From Fluviicola taffensis DSM 16823 (lineage in GTDB: Bacteria > Bacteroidota > Bacteroidia > Flavobacteriales_D > Crocinitomicaceae): a stretch of 64,000 nucleotides of DNA. Of the stretch, positions 1 to 11,100 are shown piece after piece. Position 1 is the stretch's first letter, and the number at the start of each line of letters is the position of its first letter. Made by a program: the position numbers and the translations under genes. The DNA is taken from NCBI RefSeq assembly GCF_000194605.1, contig NC_015321.1:2480001-2544000 (forward strand). Reading direction: 5' to 3'. Under the pieces are notes generated by a model. It saw nothing but the letters and a program-made list of their open reading frames with translations. It ran no database searches and was not told where the DNA came from.

Positions 1-1025
1 AAAAAGAGCGTGGTATTACTATTAACACATCACACATCGAGTACGAAACTCTTAACCGTCACTACGCACACGTTGACTGTCCAGGTCACGCGGATTACGT
101 AAAGAACATGGTTACTGGTGCTGCTCAGATGGATGGTGCTATCTTGGTTGTTGCTGCAACTGATGGTCCAATGCCTCAAACTCGTGAGCATATCCTATTA
201 GGAAAACAAGTTGGTGTTCCTCGTTTAGTTGTATTCATGAATAAAGTGGATATGGTTGATGACGCTGAGTTGTTAGAACTAGTTGAAATGGAAGTTCGTG
301 AATTGTTGTCTTTCTATGACTATGATGGTGACAATGCTCCAGTTATTCAAGGTTCTGCATTAGGTGCATTGAACGGAGAAGCTGAGTGGGTTGCTAAAAT
401 CGACGAATTAATGGATGCGGTTGATACTTATATCGAATTGCCTCCACGTGATGTTGATAAGCCTTTCTTGATGCCAGTTGAAGATGTATTTACGATTACA
501 GGTCGTGGTACAGTAGCAACAGGACGTATCGAAACAGGTGTTATTAACTCTGGAGATCCAGTTGAGATCTTAGGGATGGGTGAAGAGAAATTGACTTCTA
601 CTGTAACTGGGGTTGAGATGTTCCGCAAAATCTTGGATAGAGGTGAAGCAGGTGACAACGTTGGTCTTTTATTACGTGGTATTGAGAAATCTCAAATCAA
701 ACGTGGAATGGTAATCTGTAAACCAGGTTCTGTTAAACCACACGCTGATTTCAAAGCTGAAATCTACGTATTGAAAAAAGAAGAAGGTGGACGTCACACT
801 CCATTCCATAACAGATACCGTCCTCAGTTTTACTTCCGTACAACTGACGTTACTGGAGAGATTTTCTTGACAGACGGACGTGAGATGGTTATGCCAGGTG
901 ATAACGTAACAATTACTGTTAAGTTGATCGTTCCTGTAGCAATGGACAAAGGTTTACGTTTTGCAATCCGTGAGGGTGGTAGAACTGTAGGTGCTGGTCA
1001 AGTTACAGAGCTTATCTCAGCTTAA
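1..1025 (+). CDS. tuf: Elongation factor Tu, 5' end missing
   Basis: GTPase that delivers aminoacyl-tRNA to the ribosome. The reading frame is already open at the window edge and ends with TAA. About 340 residues are visible, starting at the switch I segment [14 protein letters not shown]. Also seen are the G3 motif DCPGH, the G4 motif NKVD, the G5 region GSALGAL, then beta-barrel domains 2 and 3 ending [15 protein letters not shown]. The P-loop (GHVDHGKT, roughly the first 55 residues) lies upstream of the window. An internal ATG at 108 is not a real start, because homology runs through it. It is followed by a terminator and tRNA-Trp, the usual tuf-trnW-secE-nusG order. Confidence 0.98.
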   Translation, partial: KERGITINTSHIEYETLNRHYAHVDCPGHADYVKNMVTGAAQMDGAILVVAATDGPMPQTREHILLGKQVGVPRLVVFMNKVDMVDDAELLELVEMEVRELLSFYDYDGDNAPVIQGSALGALNGEAEWVAKIDELMDAVDTYIELPPRDVDKPFLMPVEDVFTITGRGTVATGRIETGVINSGDPVEILGMGEEKLTSTVTGVEMFRKILDRGEAGDNVGLLLRGIEKSQIKRGMVICKPGSVKPHADFKAEIYVLKKEEGGRHTPFHNRYRPQFYFRTTDVTGEIFLTDGREMVMPGDNVTITVKLIVPVAMDKGLRFAIREGGRTVGAGQVTELISA

Positions 1026-1049
1026 TTAGACTGAAAAAATAATAAAACA

Positions 1050-1079
1050 AAAGGGTTAGAATTTTTTCTAACCCTTTTT
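1050..1079 (+). terminator. Intrinsic terminator after tuf
   Basis: Stem aaagggttaga (1050-1060) pairs with tctaaccctttt (1067-1078) around a six-base loop and runs into T residues. It lies 25 bases after the tuf stop and just before tRNA-Trp. Confidence 0.85.
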
Positions 1080-1081
1080 AC

Positions 1082-1154
1082 ACGGGCGTAGCTCAGCTGG
1101 TAGAGTAGTGGTCTCCAAAACCATTGGTCGTGGGTTCGAATCCTACCGCCCGTG
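1082..1154 (+). tRNA. trnW: tRNA-Trp (anticodon CCA)
   Basis: A 73-base cloverleaf can be folded by eye. The acceptor stem is acgggcg/cgcccgt with discriminator G1154. The D arm is gctc/gagt, the anticodon stem gtggt/accat with loop ctccaaa (anticodon CCA at 1115-1117), and the T arm gtggg/cctac with loop ttcgaat. The 3' CCA is not encoded; 'ca' follows the discriminator. Its place between tuf and secE is common in bacteria. Confidence 0.97.
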
Positions 1155-1173
1155 CAAATAAAATAAATTGACC

Positions 1174-1395
1174 ATGTCAAAGTTTAGAAATTATTTTAGC
1201 GAAACAATTACTGAGATGACTCAGAACGTTACGTGGCCGACGTGGAAGGAATTACAGAGCAATTCACTGATTGTGGTTATTGCATCTGTGATTTTTGCAT
1301 TGTTGGTCTTCGCTATGGATACTGTTTTTGGAATCACAGGAACTACCACTTCTGCATGGAAGGGTGCGATTGGATTTATCTATTCTTTCTTTTAA
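1174..1395 (+). CDS. secE: Preprotein translocase subunit SecE
   Basis: Small essential membrane subunit that clamps SecY in the Sec translocon. It has 73 residues: an amphipathic N-terminal helix with the family motif TWPTWKEL at about residues 21-28, then a single transmembrane helix (about 31-52). This is the one-TM form usual outside gamma-proteobacteria. I chose ATG 1174 over an in-frame TTG six bases upstream because SKFRNYFSE is the normal N-terminus. It is followed 8 bases later by nusG. Confidence 0.95.
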   Translation: MSKFRNYFSETITEMTQNVTWPTWKELQSNSLIVVIASVIFALLVFAMDTVFGITGTTTSAWKGAIGFIYSFF

Positions 1396-1403
1396 TTATA
1401 AAA

Positions 1404-1955
1404 ATGGGAGATATTAAAAAACGTTGGTACGTAGTACGTGCAGTGAGTGGAAAAGAGAAAAAGGTTAAAGAATATTTGGATCTTGAAATTTCTCGCCTGA
1501 AACTGGATGATTATGTGTCTCAAGTATTGATTCCAACTGAGAAAGTTTTTCAAATCCGTAATGGAAAGAAAATCTCAAAGGAAAAAGCATATTTACCAGG
1601 ATATGTATTGATTGAAGCGGCATTGTTAGGTGAGGTTCCTCACGTAATTAAAGGAATTCCAAATGTAATTGGATTCTTAGGTGCTGAAAAAGGGGGAGAC
1701 CCACAACCAATGCGTTTATCCGAAGTAAATAGAATCTTAGGAAAAGTAGACGAATTGTCTGAAACAGAAGAGGAATTGAAAATCCCATTTGTTATCGGAG
1801 AATCGGTTAAGGTGATTGATGGACCTTTCAATAACTTCTCAGGAGTTGTTGATGAAATCAATGAAGACAAGAAGAAACTGAAAGTAATGGTTAAAATCTT
1901 CGGTCGTAAGAATCTTTTGGAGCTTAGCTACATGCAAGTCGAAAAAGAAGGATAA
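1404..1955 (+). CDS. nusG: Transcription termination/antitermination factor NusG
   Basis: RNA polymerase-binding elongation factor that also links to Rho or ribosomal protein S10. The 183-residue protein starts GDIKKRWYVVRAVSGKEKK, the RNAP-binding NGN domain, with the conserved LPGYVLIEA strand near residue 57. The C-terminal KOW domain begins around residue 130 (GESVKVIDGPFNNFSG) and ends in FGRKNLLELSYMQVE. The open frame extends back to 1233 inside secE, but ATG 1404 matches the family start and normal operon spacing. Confidence 0.97.
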   Translation: MGDIKKRWYVVRAVSGKEKKVKEYLDLEISRLKLDDYVSQVLIPTEKVFQIRNGKKISKEKAYLPGYVLIEAALLGEVPHVIKGIPNVIGFLGAEKGGDPQPMRLSEVNRILGKVDELSETEEELKIPFVIGESVKVIDGPFNNFSGVVDEINEDKKKLKVMVKIFGRKNLLELSYMQVEKEG

Positions 1956-1970
1956 CATGTATTAACCGCA

Positions 1971-2021
1971 GCAGTGGGTTTATTGATTAAAGCTTCCCTT
2001 TAATTCCCACGTTATGACTGC
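1971..2021 (+). promoter_or_regulatory. Structured leader of the L11-L1 operon (candidate L1 binding site)
   Basis: The 82-base gap between nusG and rplK can fold into a long interrupted hairpin. gcagt 1971-1975 pairs with actgc 2017-2021, ggg 1976-1978 with ccc 2006-2008, and attaaag 1986-1992 with ctttaat 1998-2004 around loop cttcc. In many bacteria ribosomal protein L1 represses its own operon by binding an rRNA-like structure at this place. The fold is visible; the L1 role is inferred from position. Confidence 0.5.
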
Positions 2022-2037
2022 ATAATTTAAATAAACA

Positions 2038-2484
2038 ATGGCTAAAGAAGTAGCAGCATTGATCAAATTACAGATCAAAGGTGGTCAAGCCAATCCAGCT
2101 CCTCCAGTTGGTCCTGCACTTGGTGCAAAAGGGGTCAACATTATGGAATTTTGCAAGCAGTATAATGCTCGTACGCAAGATAAGCCAGGAAAGGTATTAC
2201 CATGTGTGATTACTGTTTACAGTGACAAATCATTTGATTTCGTCATCAAAACTCCTCCAGCAGCTGTGCAAATTATCGACACTGTTAAGCTTAAAAAAGG
2301 TTCTTCTGAGCCTAATAAAAGCAAAGTTGGTACAATGACTTGGGATCAAGTTCGTGCTATCGCAGAAGATAAAATGCCAGATATGAATTGTTTTACTGTT
2401 GATTCAGCTATGACTATGGTAGCTGGTACAGCACGTAGTATGGGTGTAACTGTTAAAGGAGGTGAAGCTCCCGCAACTAAATAA
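2038..2484 (+). CDS. rplK: 50S ribosomal protein L11
   Basis: Protein of the GTPase-associated centre that binds 23S rRNA near helices 43/44. Its 148 residues show the N-terminal signature [21 protein letters not shown] and the C-terminal rRNA-binding domain ([20 protein letters not shown], then [10 protein letters not shown]). The length is normal for the family. First gene after the candidate L1-controlled leader; rplA follows 11 bases after its stop. Confidence 0.98.
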   Translation: MAKEVAALIKLQIKGGQANPAPPVGPALGAKGVNIMEFCKQYNARTQDKPGKVLPCVITVYSDKSFDFVIKTPPAAVQIIDTVKLKKGSSEPNKSKVGTMTWDQVRAIAEDKMPDMNCFTVDSAMTMVAGTARSMGVTVKGGEAPATK

Positions 2485-2495
2485 TCGCGAGTATC

Positions 2496-3191
2496 ATGGG
2501 AAGAATTTCTAAAAAAAGAAAAGAAGTTTTAGCAAAGTATGATTTGACTAAAACTTACACCTTGGTAGAAGCGTGTGATTTAGTAAAAAACATTACAACT
2601 ACTAAGTTCGATGCATCAGTAGACATTTCTGTACGCTTAGGTGTAGATCCACGTAAAGCGAACCAAATGGTTCGTGGTACAGTTGCATTGCCTCACGGAA
2701 CAGGTAAGGACGTACGAGTACTAGTACTTTGTACTCCAGACAAAGAAGCTGAAGCAAAAGCAGCAGGTGCTGAATTCGTTGGATTGGATGAATTCATTGA
2801 GAAAATCAAAGGTGGTTGGACAGACATCGACGTAATTATTACAATGCCTTCAGTGATGGGTAAAGTAGGAGCTCTAGGACGTATCTTAGGACCTCGTGGT
2901 TTAATGCCAAACCCAAAAACAGGTACTGTAACAATGGAAGTTGGTAAAGCTGTTGAAGAAGTGAAAGCAGGTAAAATTGATTTCAAAGTTGATAAATTTG
3001 GTAATATTCACTCATCAGTAGGGAAAGCTAGCTTCGAAGGAGCTAAAATTCGTGAGAATGCAAATGAATTAATCCAACAATTAATCAAATTGAAACCATC
3101 TGCTGCAAAAGGTACTTACATTAAAAGTATCTATATCAGCTCTACAATGTCTCCAAGTATCCAAATTGATGCTAAATCTGTTGTAGCTTAA
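2496..3191 (+). CDS. rplA: 50S ribosomal protein L1
   Basis: L1 stalk protein of the large subunit and usual translational repressor of its own operon. The 231 residues are full length. Family motifs seen are [34 protein letters not shown] and [18 protein letters not shown]. Overlapping open frames on the opposite strand (2693-2986, 3081-3290) are shadows. Directly precedes rplJ by 11 bases. Confidence 0.98.
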   Translation: MGRISKKRKEVLAKYDLTKTYTLVEACDLVKNITTTKFDASVDISVRLGVDPRKANQMVRGTVALPHGTGKDVRVLVLCTPDKEAEAKAAGAEFVGLDEFIEKIKGGWTDIDVIITMPSVMGKVGALGRILGPRGLMPNPKTGTVTMEVGKAVEEVKAGKIDFKVDKFGNIHSSVGKASFEGAKIRENANELIQQLIKLKPSAAKGTYIKSIYISSTMSPSIQIDAKSVVA

Positions 3192-3202
3192 AATCTTGAA
3201 GT

Positions 3203-3724
3203 ATGAATAAAGATCAAAAAGCACAGTACATTGAAGATCTTGCTCAAGATTTATCGAAAGCAAACATCTTCTATCTTGCAGATACAGCATCTCTTACAGT
3301 TGAAACAATCAACCAATTACGCCGTCGTTGTTTTCAACAAGGTATCGAACTACGTGTAGTTAAGAATACATTGTTGGCTAAAGCAATGGCTAAGGTTGAA
3401 GGTAGAAATTACGATAACTTAGCATCTGTGTTAAGCGGTCCAACATCTATCATGTTTGCTGAAGTAGGAAATGCCCCTGCAAAATTGATTAAAGATTTCC
3501 GTAAGAAAAATGATAAGCCTGTTCTTAAAGGAGCTTATATTGAAGAAGCAATCTTTATTGGTGATAACCAATTGGATACGTTAGAAGCAATCAAGTCTCG
3601 TGAAGAATTAATTGGTGACATCATCGGATTACTACAAAGCCCAGCGAAAAATGTTATTTCTGGTCTTACAAGTGGTGGATCTAAAATTGCTGGAATCCTT
3701 AAAACGCTCGAAGAAAGAGCATAA
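3203..3724 (+). CDS. rplJ: 50S ribosomal protein L10
   Basis: Base of the ribosomal stalk that anchors L7/L12 dimers. At 173 residues it is typical. The N-terminal rRNA-binding domain carries DLSKANIFYLADTASLTV and RVVKNTLLAKAM; the C-terminal helix binding L7/L12 is at about 140-173. The E. coli-type long L10 leader has no room here, since only 11 bases separate it from rplA. Any L10 control would therefore act elsewhere, for example at the rplJ-rplL gap. Confidence 0.97.
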   Translation: MNKDQKAQYIEDLAQDLSKANIFYLADTASLTVETINQLRRRCFQQGIELRVVKNTLLAKAMAKVEGRNYDNLASVLSGPTSIMFAEVGNAPAKLIKDFRKKNDKPVLKGAYIEEAIFIGDNQLDTLEAIKSREELIGDIIGLLQSPAKNVISGLTSGGSKIAGILKTLEERA

Positions 3725-3730
3725 CGCTTG

Positions 3731-3746
3731 CGCTGAAGCTTCAGCG
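3731..3746 (+). promoter_or_regulatory. Perfect 16-base palindrome between rplJ and rplL
   Basis: The sequence cgctgaagcttcagcg reads identically on both strands, and partly paired flanks (gctt/aagg) extend a hairpin. It begins six bases after the rplJ stop in a 71-base gap before rplL. No T-run follows directly, so it is not a plain terminator. It may be an RNA processing or stability hairpin that sets the higher dose of L7/L12; that role is a guess. Confidence 0.4.
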
Positions 3747-3795
3747 AAGGCACAAGTAAAAAAATTATTAAGAACCTTTTTTAAAATTTATAAAA

Positions 3796-4173
3796 ATGGC
3801 TGATTTAAAACAAATCGCAGAAACATTGGTTAACCTTACAGTAAAAGAAGTTAACGAGTTAGCAACAATCTTGAAAGACGAGTACGGTATTGAGCCTGCT
3901 GCTGCTGCTGCAGTAATGGTAGCTGGTGGTGGTGCTGGAGCTGGTGAAGCTGCTGCTGAACAAACAGAATTCGATGTAATCTTGAAAGCTGGTGGTGCTA
4001 ACAAACTTGCTGTAGTTAAGTTGGTTAAAGAATTAACTGGTAACGGATTGAAAGAGTCTAAAGACTTAGTTGACGGAGCTCCTGCTACATTGAAAGAAGG
4101 TGTTTCTAAAGACGAAGCTGCTGCTTTGAAAACTCAGCTTGAAGAAGCGGGTGCTGAAGTAGAGATCAAGTAA
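3796..4173 (+). CDS. rplL: 50S ribosomal protein L7/L12
   Basis: Multicopy stalk protein that recruits translational GTPases. The 125 residues show the N-terminal dimerisation domain (1-35), an Ala/Gly-rich hinge (about 36-55, [20 protein letters not shown]) and the C-terminal factor-binding domain with [24 protein letters not shown]. Followed by a strong hairpin with a T-run before rpoB. Confidence 0.98.
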   Translation: MADLKQIAETLVNLTVKEVNELATILKDEYGIEPAAAAAVMVAGGGAGAGEAAAEQTEFDVILKAGGANKLAVVKLVKELTGNGLKESKDLVDGAPATLKEGVSKDEAAALKTQLEEAGAEVEIK

Positions 4174-4191
4174 TTAGTTACAAAAAATTGC

Positions 4192-4238
4192 CAGGAAAGG
4201 TGTCCCGACGAAATGTCGGGATGCCTTAACCTGTTTTT
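4192..4238 (+). terminator. Attenuator hairpin between rplL and rpoB
   Basis: A long stem can be drawn in the 115-base rplL-rpoB gap. cagg pairs with cctg, aagg with cctt, two wobble pairs follow, then tcccgac 4203-4209 pairs with gtcggga 4215-4221 around loop gaaat. Five T residues (4234-4238) follow. This has the form of an intrinsic terminator inside an operon, so it probably works as a partial terminator that lowers rpoBC output relative to L7/L12. The structure is seen; the role is inferred from the known rplL-rpoB attenuator of enterobacteria. Confidence 0.7.
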
Positions 4239-4288
4239 CGGCGTTTAGCCAATTTTAAAGTCCTTTTCTCAATTAAATTTATTTCGCC

Positions 4289-7200
4289 TTGGCAACAACA
4301 AGCAATACATCAACGAGAATTAATTTTGCTTCTAGCAAAAATCAGTTCGCTTATCCAGATTTTCTGGATATTCAGCTTAAATCCTTCCAGGAGTTTTTCC
4401 AATTGGAAACAACACCTGAAAATCGTGAAAGCGAAGGATTGTTCAAGGTATTTGCGGAAAATTTCCCAATTACTGACACACGAAATCAATTCGTGTTGGA
4501 GTTCCTTGATTATTTCATCGACCCACCCCGTTACACTATTGACGAGTGTATCGAAAGAGGTTTAACTTATAGTGTTCCACTAAAAGCTAAACTAAAATTA
4601 TATTGTACAGACCCTGAACACGAAGATTTTGAAACTATCGTGCAGGATGTATACTTAGGTACGATTCCATACATGACGCCAAAAGGTTCTTTCGTAATCA
4701 ATGGTGCTGAGCGTGTTATTGTATCTCAGTTACACCGTTCTCCAGGGGTATTCTTCGGTCAAAGCCGTCACGCAAATGGTACAAAATTGTACTCTGCGCG
4801 TGTGATTCCTTTTAAAGGATCTTGGATCGAATTCGCAACGGATATTAACAGCGTAATGTATGCTTACATCGATCGTAAGAAAAAATTACCTGTTACAACA
4901 TTATTCCGTGCGATTGGATATGAAACAGATAAAGATATTCTAGAAATATTCGGATTAGCTGACGAAGTGAAAGCTAATAAAGCTAATTTGAAAAAATGTG
5001 TTGGTAGAAGACTGGCAGCTCGTGTATTGAAGTCTTGGATTGAGGACTTTGGAGATGAAGATACAGGAGAAGTAGTATCTATCGAACGTAATGAAGTAAT
5101 CCTTGACCGTGAAACAGTATTGGAAGAACACCATGTTGATTTAGTAATCGACGCTGGAGTGAAAACAGTAATTTTCCACAAAGAGGATGCTAATTCAGCT
5201 GATTATACAATTATTTACAACACGCTTCAAAAAGATACTTCAAATTCTGAAAAAGAAGCTGTTGAGCATATTTACCGTCAGTTGCGTAATGCTGAACCAC
5301 CAGATTATGAAACAGCAAAAGGTGTTTTCGAGAAATTATTCTTCTCAGATGCACGTTATGATTTAGGTGAAGTAGGTCGTTATAGAATGAATAAAAAGTT
5401 GAATATCGATAACTCGGAAGAGTCTCGCGTTTTAACTAAAAATGATATCCTTTCGATTATTAAGTATTTGATTGAACTAATCAACTCGAAAGCGGATGTG
5501 GATGACATTGACCACTTGTCAAATCGTCGTGTTCGTACAGTTGGGGAACAATTATATGCTCAATTTGGTGTTGGTTTGGCTCGTATGGCTCGTACTATTC
5601 GTGAACGTATGAACGTTCGTGACAACGAGGTCTTTACTCCAATCGATTTGATTAACGCGAAAACCTTGTCTTCCGTTATCAATTCGTTCTTCGGAACTAA
5701 CCAGTTGTCTCAATTTATGGATCAGACCAACCCGCTTTCTGAGGTAACTCACAAGCGTCGTTTGTCTGCATTAGGACCAGGTGGACTTTCTCGTGAAAGA
5801 GCAGGTTTTGAGGTACGTGACGTTCACTACACGCACTACGGTCGTTTGTGTACGATTGAAACGCCAGAGGGACCAAACATTGGTTTGATCTCATCTCTAT
5901 GTGTATTTGCGAAAGTAAATAAACTAGGATTTATCGAAACTCCTTACCGTTCGGTATCGAATGGTAAAGTAGATACAACTTCTGAGCCTATTTATTTATC
6001 TGCTGAAGAAGAAGATGAAAAAATGATTGCTCAAGCAAATGCAATTGTGGATGAAAAAGGAAATTTCCTTTCAAATGTAGTGAAAGCTCGTTTCGAAGGT
6101 GACTTCCCGGTTGTTCAACCAAAAGATTTGCATTTAATGGATGTTGGTGCTAACCAGATTGCTTCGATTGCAGCATCTTCGATTCCTTTCTTGGAGCATG
6201 ATGATGCCAACCGTGCCTTGATGGGATCCAACATGCAGCGTCAAGCTGTTCCATTGTTGAAACCACAATCTCCAGTAGTTGGTACTGGAATTGAGCAATT
6301 GGTTGCGCGTGATTCTCGTGTGTTAATTAATGCTGAAGGTCCTGGAACAGTTGAATATGTTGATGCAAATGAAATCGTGATTCGTTACGACTGGTCTGCT
6401 GATGACAAATTGGTAAGTTTTGATAGCGAAGTTATTCGTTATTCTTTAACGAAATTCCAAAAAACAAACCAGAGTACAACGATAAACTTGAAGCCAATTG
6501 TACGCAAAGGTGACCGTATTGATTTCGGTCAGGTTCTTTGTGAAGGTTATGCTACGCAAGGTGGAGAGTTGGCTTTAGGTCAAAACTTGAAAGTTGCCTT
6601 TATGCCTTGGAAAGGGTATAACTTCGAGGATGCAATTGTGATTTCTGAGCGTGTTGTACGTGATGATATTTTCACATCCATTCATATCGATGAATATTCA
6701 TTAGATGTTCGTGATACGAAACGTGGAATGGAAGAATTAACTTCTGATATTCCGAATGTTTCTGAAGAAGCAACAAAAGATTTGGATGAAAATGGTTTGA
6801 TTCGTATTGGAGCTGAAATTAAAGAAGGTGATATCCTAATTGGAAAAATTACTCCAAAAGGTGAAACTGATCCATCTCCAGAAGAGAAATTATTGCGTGC
6901 AATCTTTGGTGACAAAGCAGGTGATGTAAAAGACGCTTCTTTAAAAGCTGGTCCGTCATTACGTGGAGTTGTTATCCAGAAAAAATTGTTCTCTCGTGCA
7001 ATCAAGGATCGTAAATCAAAAGCTCAGGACAAACCAGTTTTGGAAGTTTTGGATACTGAATACGATAGAGATTATGCTGATTTGAAAGAAAAATTAGCAG
7101 ATAAATTGATGACCATCTTAGGTGAAACAAAATCTGCTGGAGTTTTTAATAATTTCAAAGAAGAAATCATTAAAAAAGGTACGAAGTTTACGCATAAAAA

Positions 7201-8101
7201 TTTGTTGGTGATTGATTATACAATCGTTAATCCTACAAGTTGGACTGCAGAAGCGCATATCAATGCTTTGATTAGTCGTTTGTTGCATAACTTTACGATT
7301 AAAGCAAATGATTTGTTGGGAATCTACAAACGTAAGAAATTCCATATTTCAGTTGGAGATGAACTTCCTGCAGGAATCGTTAAAATGGCGAAAGTTTATG
7401 TTGCTCAGAAACGTAAGTTGAAAGTAGGTGATAAAATGGCTGGACGTCATGGTAACAAAGGTATTGTTGCAAATATCGTTCGTGCTGAAGACATGCCATT
7501 CTTGGAAGACGGAACACCAGTAGATATCGTATTGAATCCATTGGGGGTACCTTCTCGTATGAACTTAGGTCAGATTTATGAAACTGTACTTGGTTGGGCT
7601 GGTCAAAAATTAGGAGTGAAATTCGCTACACCAATTTTTGATGGTGCTAAACCAGAAGAAATCAACGAATGGACAGACAAAGCAGGTGTTCCACGTTCAG
7701 GTAAAACTTACTTGTACGATGGAGGAACGGGAGATCGTTTCCACCAACCAGCAACAGTTGGTATCATTTACATGTTGAAATTATCTCACATGGTTGATGA
7801 TAAAATGCATGCTCGTTCAATCGGACCATACTCATTAATTACACAACAACCATTGGGTGGTAAAGCTCAATTCGGAGGTCAGCGTTTTGGTGAGATGGAG
7901 GTTTGGGCATTGGAAGCATTTGGTGCAGCTAATATCCTACAAGAAATCTTGACAGTTAAATCCGATGACGTGATGGGACGTGCGAAAGCATACGAAGCGA
8001 TCGTTAAAGGGGATAACATTCCAGAGCCAGGAATTCCAGAATCATTCAACGTATTGTTGCATGAATTAAGAGGTCTTGGATTGAATGTGTCAATGGATTA
8101 A
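4289..8101 (+). CDS. rpoB: DNA-directed RNA polymerase subunit beta
   Basis: Catalytic subunit of RNA polymerase, 1270 residues, full length for Bacteroidota. The rifampicin region at about residues 465-500 ([21 protein letters not shown], then LSALGPGG) carries the susceptible residues Asp, His and Ser. Further motifs are [20 protein letters not shown] and, near the C-terminus, [22 protein letters not shown]. The start is TTG 4289: an in-frame TAA lies at 4274-4276 and no ATG lies between. Several minus-strand open frames inside it are shadows. Confidence 0.98.
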   Translation: MATTSNTSTRINFASSKNQFAYPDFLDIQLKSFQEFFQLETTPENRESEGLFKVFAENFPITDTRNQFVLEFLDYFIDPPRYTIDECIERGLTYSVPLKAKLKLYCTDPEHEDFETIVQDVYLGTIPYMTPKGSFVINGAERVIVSQLHRSPGVFFGQSRHANGTKLYSARVIPFKGSWIEFATDINSVMYAYIDRKKKLPVTTLFRAIGYETDKDILEIFGLADEVKANKANLKKCVGRRLAARVLKSWIEDFGDEDTGEVVSIERNEVILDRETVLEEHHVDLVIDAGVKTVIFHKEDANSADYTIIYNTLQKDTSNSEKEAVEHIYRQLRNAEPPDYETAKGVFEKLFFSDARYDLGEVGRYRMNKKLNIDNSEESRVLTKNDILSIIKYLIELINSKADVDDIDHLSNRRVRTVGEQLYAQFGVGLARMARTIRERMNVRDNEVFTPIDLINAKTLSSVINSFFGTNQLSQFMDQTNPLSEVTHKRRLSALGPGGLSRERAGFEVRDVHYTHYGRLCTIETPEGPNIGLISSLCVFAKVNKLGFIETPYRSVSNGKVDTTSEPIYLSAEEEDEKMIAQANAIVDEKGNFLSNVVKARFEGDFPVVQPKDLHLMDVGANQIASIAASSIPFLEHDDANRALMGSNMQRQAVPLLKPQSPVVGTGIEQLVARDSRVLINAEGPGTVEYVDANEIVIRYDWSADDKLVSFDSEVIRYSLTKFQKTNQSTTINLKPIVRKGDRIDFGQVLCEGYATQGGELALGQNLKVAFMPWKGYNFEDAIVISERVVRDDIFTSIHIDEYSLDVRDTKRGMEELTSDIPNVSEEATKDLDENGLIRIGAEIKEGDILIGKITPKGETDPSPEEKLLRAIFGDKAGDVKDASLKAGPSLRGVVIQKKLFSRAIKDRKSKAQDKPVLEVLDTEYDRDYADLKEKLADKLMTILGETKSAGVFNNFKEEIIKKGTKFTHKNLLVIDYTIVNPTSWTAEAHINALISRLLHNFTIKANDLLGIYKRKKFHISVGDELPAGIVKMAKVYVAQKRKLKVGDKMAGRHGNKGIVANIVRAEDMPFLEDGTPVDIVLNPLGVPSRMNLGQIYETVLGWAGQKLGVKFATPIFDGAKPEEINEWTDKAGVPRSGKTYLYDGGTGDRFHQPATVGIIYMLKLSHMVDDKMHARSIGPYSLITQQPLGGKAQFGGQRFGEMEVWALEAFGAANILQEILTVKSDDVMGRAKAYEAIVKGDNIPEPGIPESFNVLLHELRGLGLNVSMD

Positions 8102-8150
8102 GATCTTATTAGGAAACAAATTGTCAAATTGAATTAAAGAAAGTTATAAC

Positions 8151-11100
8151 ATGGCTTACAGAAAAGAAACACCGAAAAAACAAAGTAGTTTCAATAAGAT
8201 TACGATCTCGTTGGCTTCTCCTGAGGTGATCCGTGATCAATCAAGCGGAGAAGTGCTCAAGCCTGAGACAATTAACTATCGTACATACAAACCGGAAAGA
8301 GATGGATTGTTCTGTGAACGCATCTTCGGACCAGTAAAAGATTACGAATGTCATTGTGGTAAGTACAAACGTATCCGATACAAAGGGATTGTTTGTGACC
8401 GTTGTGGTGTTGAAGTAACTGAGAAAAAAGTACGTCGTGAGCGTATGGGACATATCTCTTTGGTTGTTCCTGTTGCACACATCTGGTATTTCCGTTCATT
8501 ACCAAATAAAATTGGTTATTTATTGGGATTGCCAACCAAAAAATTGGATCAAATCATTTATTACGAGCGCTACGTAGTTATTCAAGTTGGTATCGCTAAT
8601 AATTTAGATGGTAGTGCACTTACTGAAAAGGAGTTCTTGACAGAAGAAGAGTACTTAGATATCTTGGATACTTTGCCAAGAGAAAACCAATATTTGGAAG
8701 ATACAGATCCAAACAAATTCATCGCGAAGATGGGTGCGGAGGCTTTGTATGACTTGTTACGTAAATTGAATTTGGAAGATTTATCTTACAAATTGCGTCA
8801 CCAAGCAAACACAGAAACTTCTGTTCAACGTAAACACGAAGCTCTAAAAAGACTTCAAGTTGTGGAGGCAATGCGTGAATCTCAAACGCGTATTGACAAT
8901 CGTCCTGAGTGGATGATTGTGAAAGTAGTTCCGGTTATTCCACCAGAATTACGCCCTCTAGTTCCGTTGGATGGTGGACGTTTCGCAACATCGGATTTGA
9001 ACGACCTTTACCGTCGTGTGATTATCCGTAATAACCGTTTGAAGCGTTTGATCGAGATCAAAGCTCCAGAGGTAATTTTGCGTAATGAGAAGCGTATGTT
9101 ACAAGAAGCTGTTGACTCATTGTTCGACAACTCTCGTAAAGCTTCTGCTGTTAAAACAGAATCAAATCGTCCATTGAAATCCCTTTCTGATTCATTGAAA
9201 GGTAAACAAGGACGTTTCCGTCAAAACTTATTGGGTAAACGTGTTGACTACTCTGCGCGTTCAGTAATTGTTGTTGGTCCAGATTTGAAATTACACGAGT
9301 GTGGTTTACCAAAAGACATGGCTGCAGAGCTTTACAAACCGTTTATTATTCGTAAGATGATTGAACGTGGTATTGTGAAAACGGTTAAATCTGCAAAGAA
9401 AATCGTTGACCGCAAAGAGCCAGTTGTTTGGGATATCTTAGAAAGTGTATTGAAAGGACATCCAGTTTTATTAAACCGTGCTCCTACGCTTCACCGTTTA
9501 GGTATTCAAGCATTTCAACCAAAATTAATCGAAGGAAAAGCGATTCGTTTGCACCCGTTGGTAACAACAGCATTCAACGCCGATTTCGATGGTGACCAGA
9601 TGGCAGTTCACTTACCTTTAGGTAACGCTGCAATTTTGGAAGCTCAATTGTTGATGCTTGCTTCTCACAACATTTTGAACCCTGCGAATGGAGCACCAAT
9701 TGCGGTACCTTCTCAGGATATGGTTTTGGGTCTTTACTACATCACGAAGATGCGTACAAGTACCCCAGAACATAAGGTAAAAGGTGAAGGAAGTATTTTC
9801 TATTCTCCAGAAGAAGTTATCATTGCGAATAACGAAGGGAAATTGGATATGCATGCGCCAATCAAAGTGAAATCTTACGATTTAAACGCAGATGGTGTAC
9901 CAGCTTTAATGATGATTGATACGACTTGTGGTCGGGTATTATTCAACGAAGTTGTTCCAAGAGAGGTTGGATTCATTAATGATGTCTTAACTAAGAAAGC
10001 GCTTCGAGATATTATCGGACATGTATTGAAAATATGTGGAACAGCTAAAACAGCTAAGTTCCTAGATGATATCAAAGAATTAGGATACGGTATGGCATTC
10101 AGAGGTGGATTATCATTCAACTTGGATCACATCATTATCCCGAAAGAAAAAGAAATTTTGGTTGCGAAAGCAGAAACTGAAGTGAAAGAGGTAATGGCCA
10201 ATTATAACATGGGTCTTATCACAAATAACGAACGTTACAACCAAATTATTGATATTTGGACACATACAAACTCTCGATTGACAAACACGTTGATGGAGCA
10301 ATTGAAGAATGATGATCAAGGATTCAACTCTATCTATATGATGTTTGACTCTGGAGCTCGTGGTTCGAAAGAACAAATTCGTCAGTTGTCTGGTATGCGT
10401 GGTTTGATGGCAAAACCTCAAAAATCTGGAGCTTCTGCGCAAGAAATTATCGAGAATCCGATTCTTTCTAACTTTAAAGAAGGTCTTTCGATTTTGGAGT
10501 ACTTTATTTCTACTCACGGTGCACGTAAAGGTTTGGCCGATACAGCATTGAAAACGGCGGATGCGGGTTACTTAACTCGTCGTTTGGTTGACGTAGCACA
10601 AGACGTTGTTATTAACGTAATGGATTGTGGTACTTTAAGAGGTTTGGTTGCAACATCATTGAAGAAAAATGATGAGATCGTTGAGCCATTGATCGACCGT
10701 ATTTTAGGAAGAACATCTGTACACGATATTTTCCACCCAGAAACTGAGCAATTAATTGTTGAGGCGGGTGAGTTGATTACTGATACAGTTGCCGATGAAA
10801 TCGAAAAAGCAGGTATTGAAGAAGTTGAGATCCGTTCGGTATTGACTTGTGAAATGCGTCGTGGAGTTTGTTCTAAATGTTACGGACGTAACTTGGCAAC
10901 TCACCGCCCTGCACAAGATGGTGATGCTGTTGGTGTAGTTGCTGCTCAATCAATTGGTGAGCCAGGAACACAGTTAACATTGCGTACATTCCACGTTGGG
11001 GGTACTGCATCTAACATCGCTGATGTATCCGATTTGAAAGCAAAATCTTCTGGGAAATTAGAAATCGATGAGTTAAGAACAATTTCTCGTAAAGGTTCTG

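Noticed and set aside
1233-1403. N-terminal extension of nusG overlapping secE
   Set aside because: The frame is open, but the protein family begins at ATG 1404 and the extension lies on secE codons.
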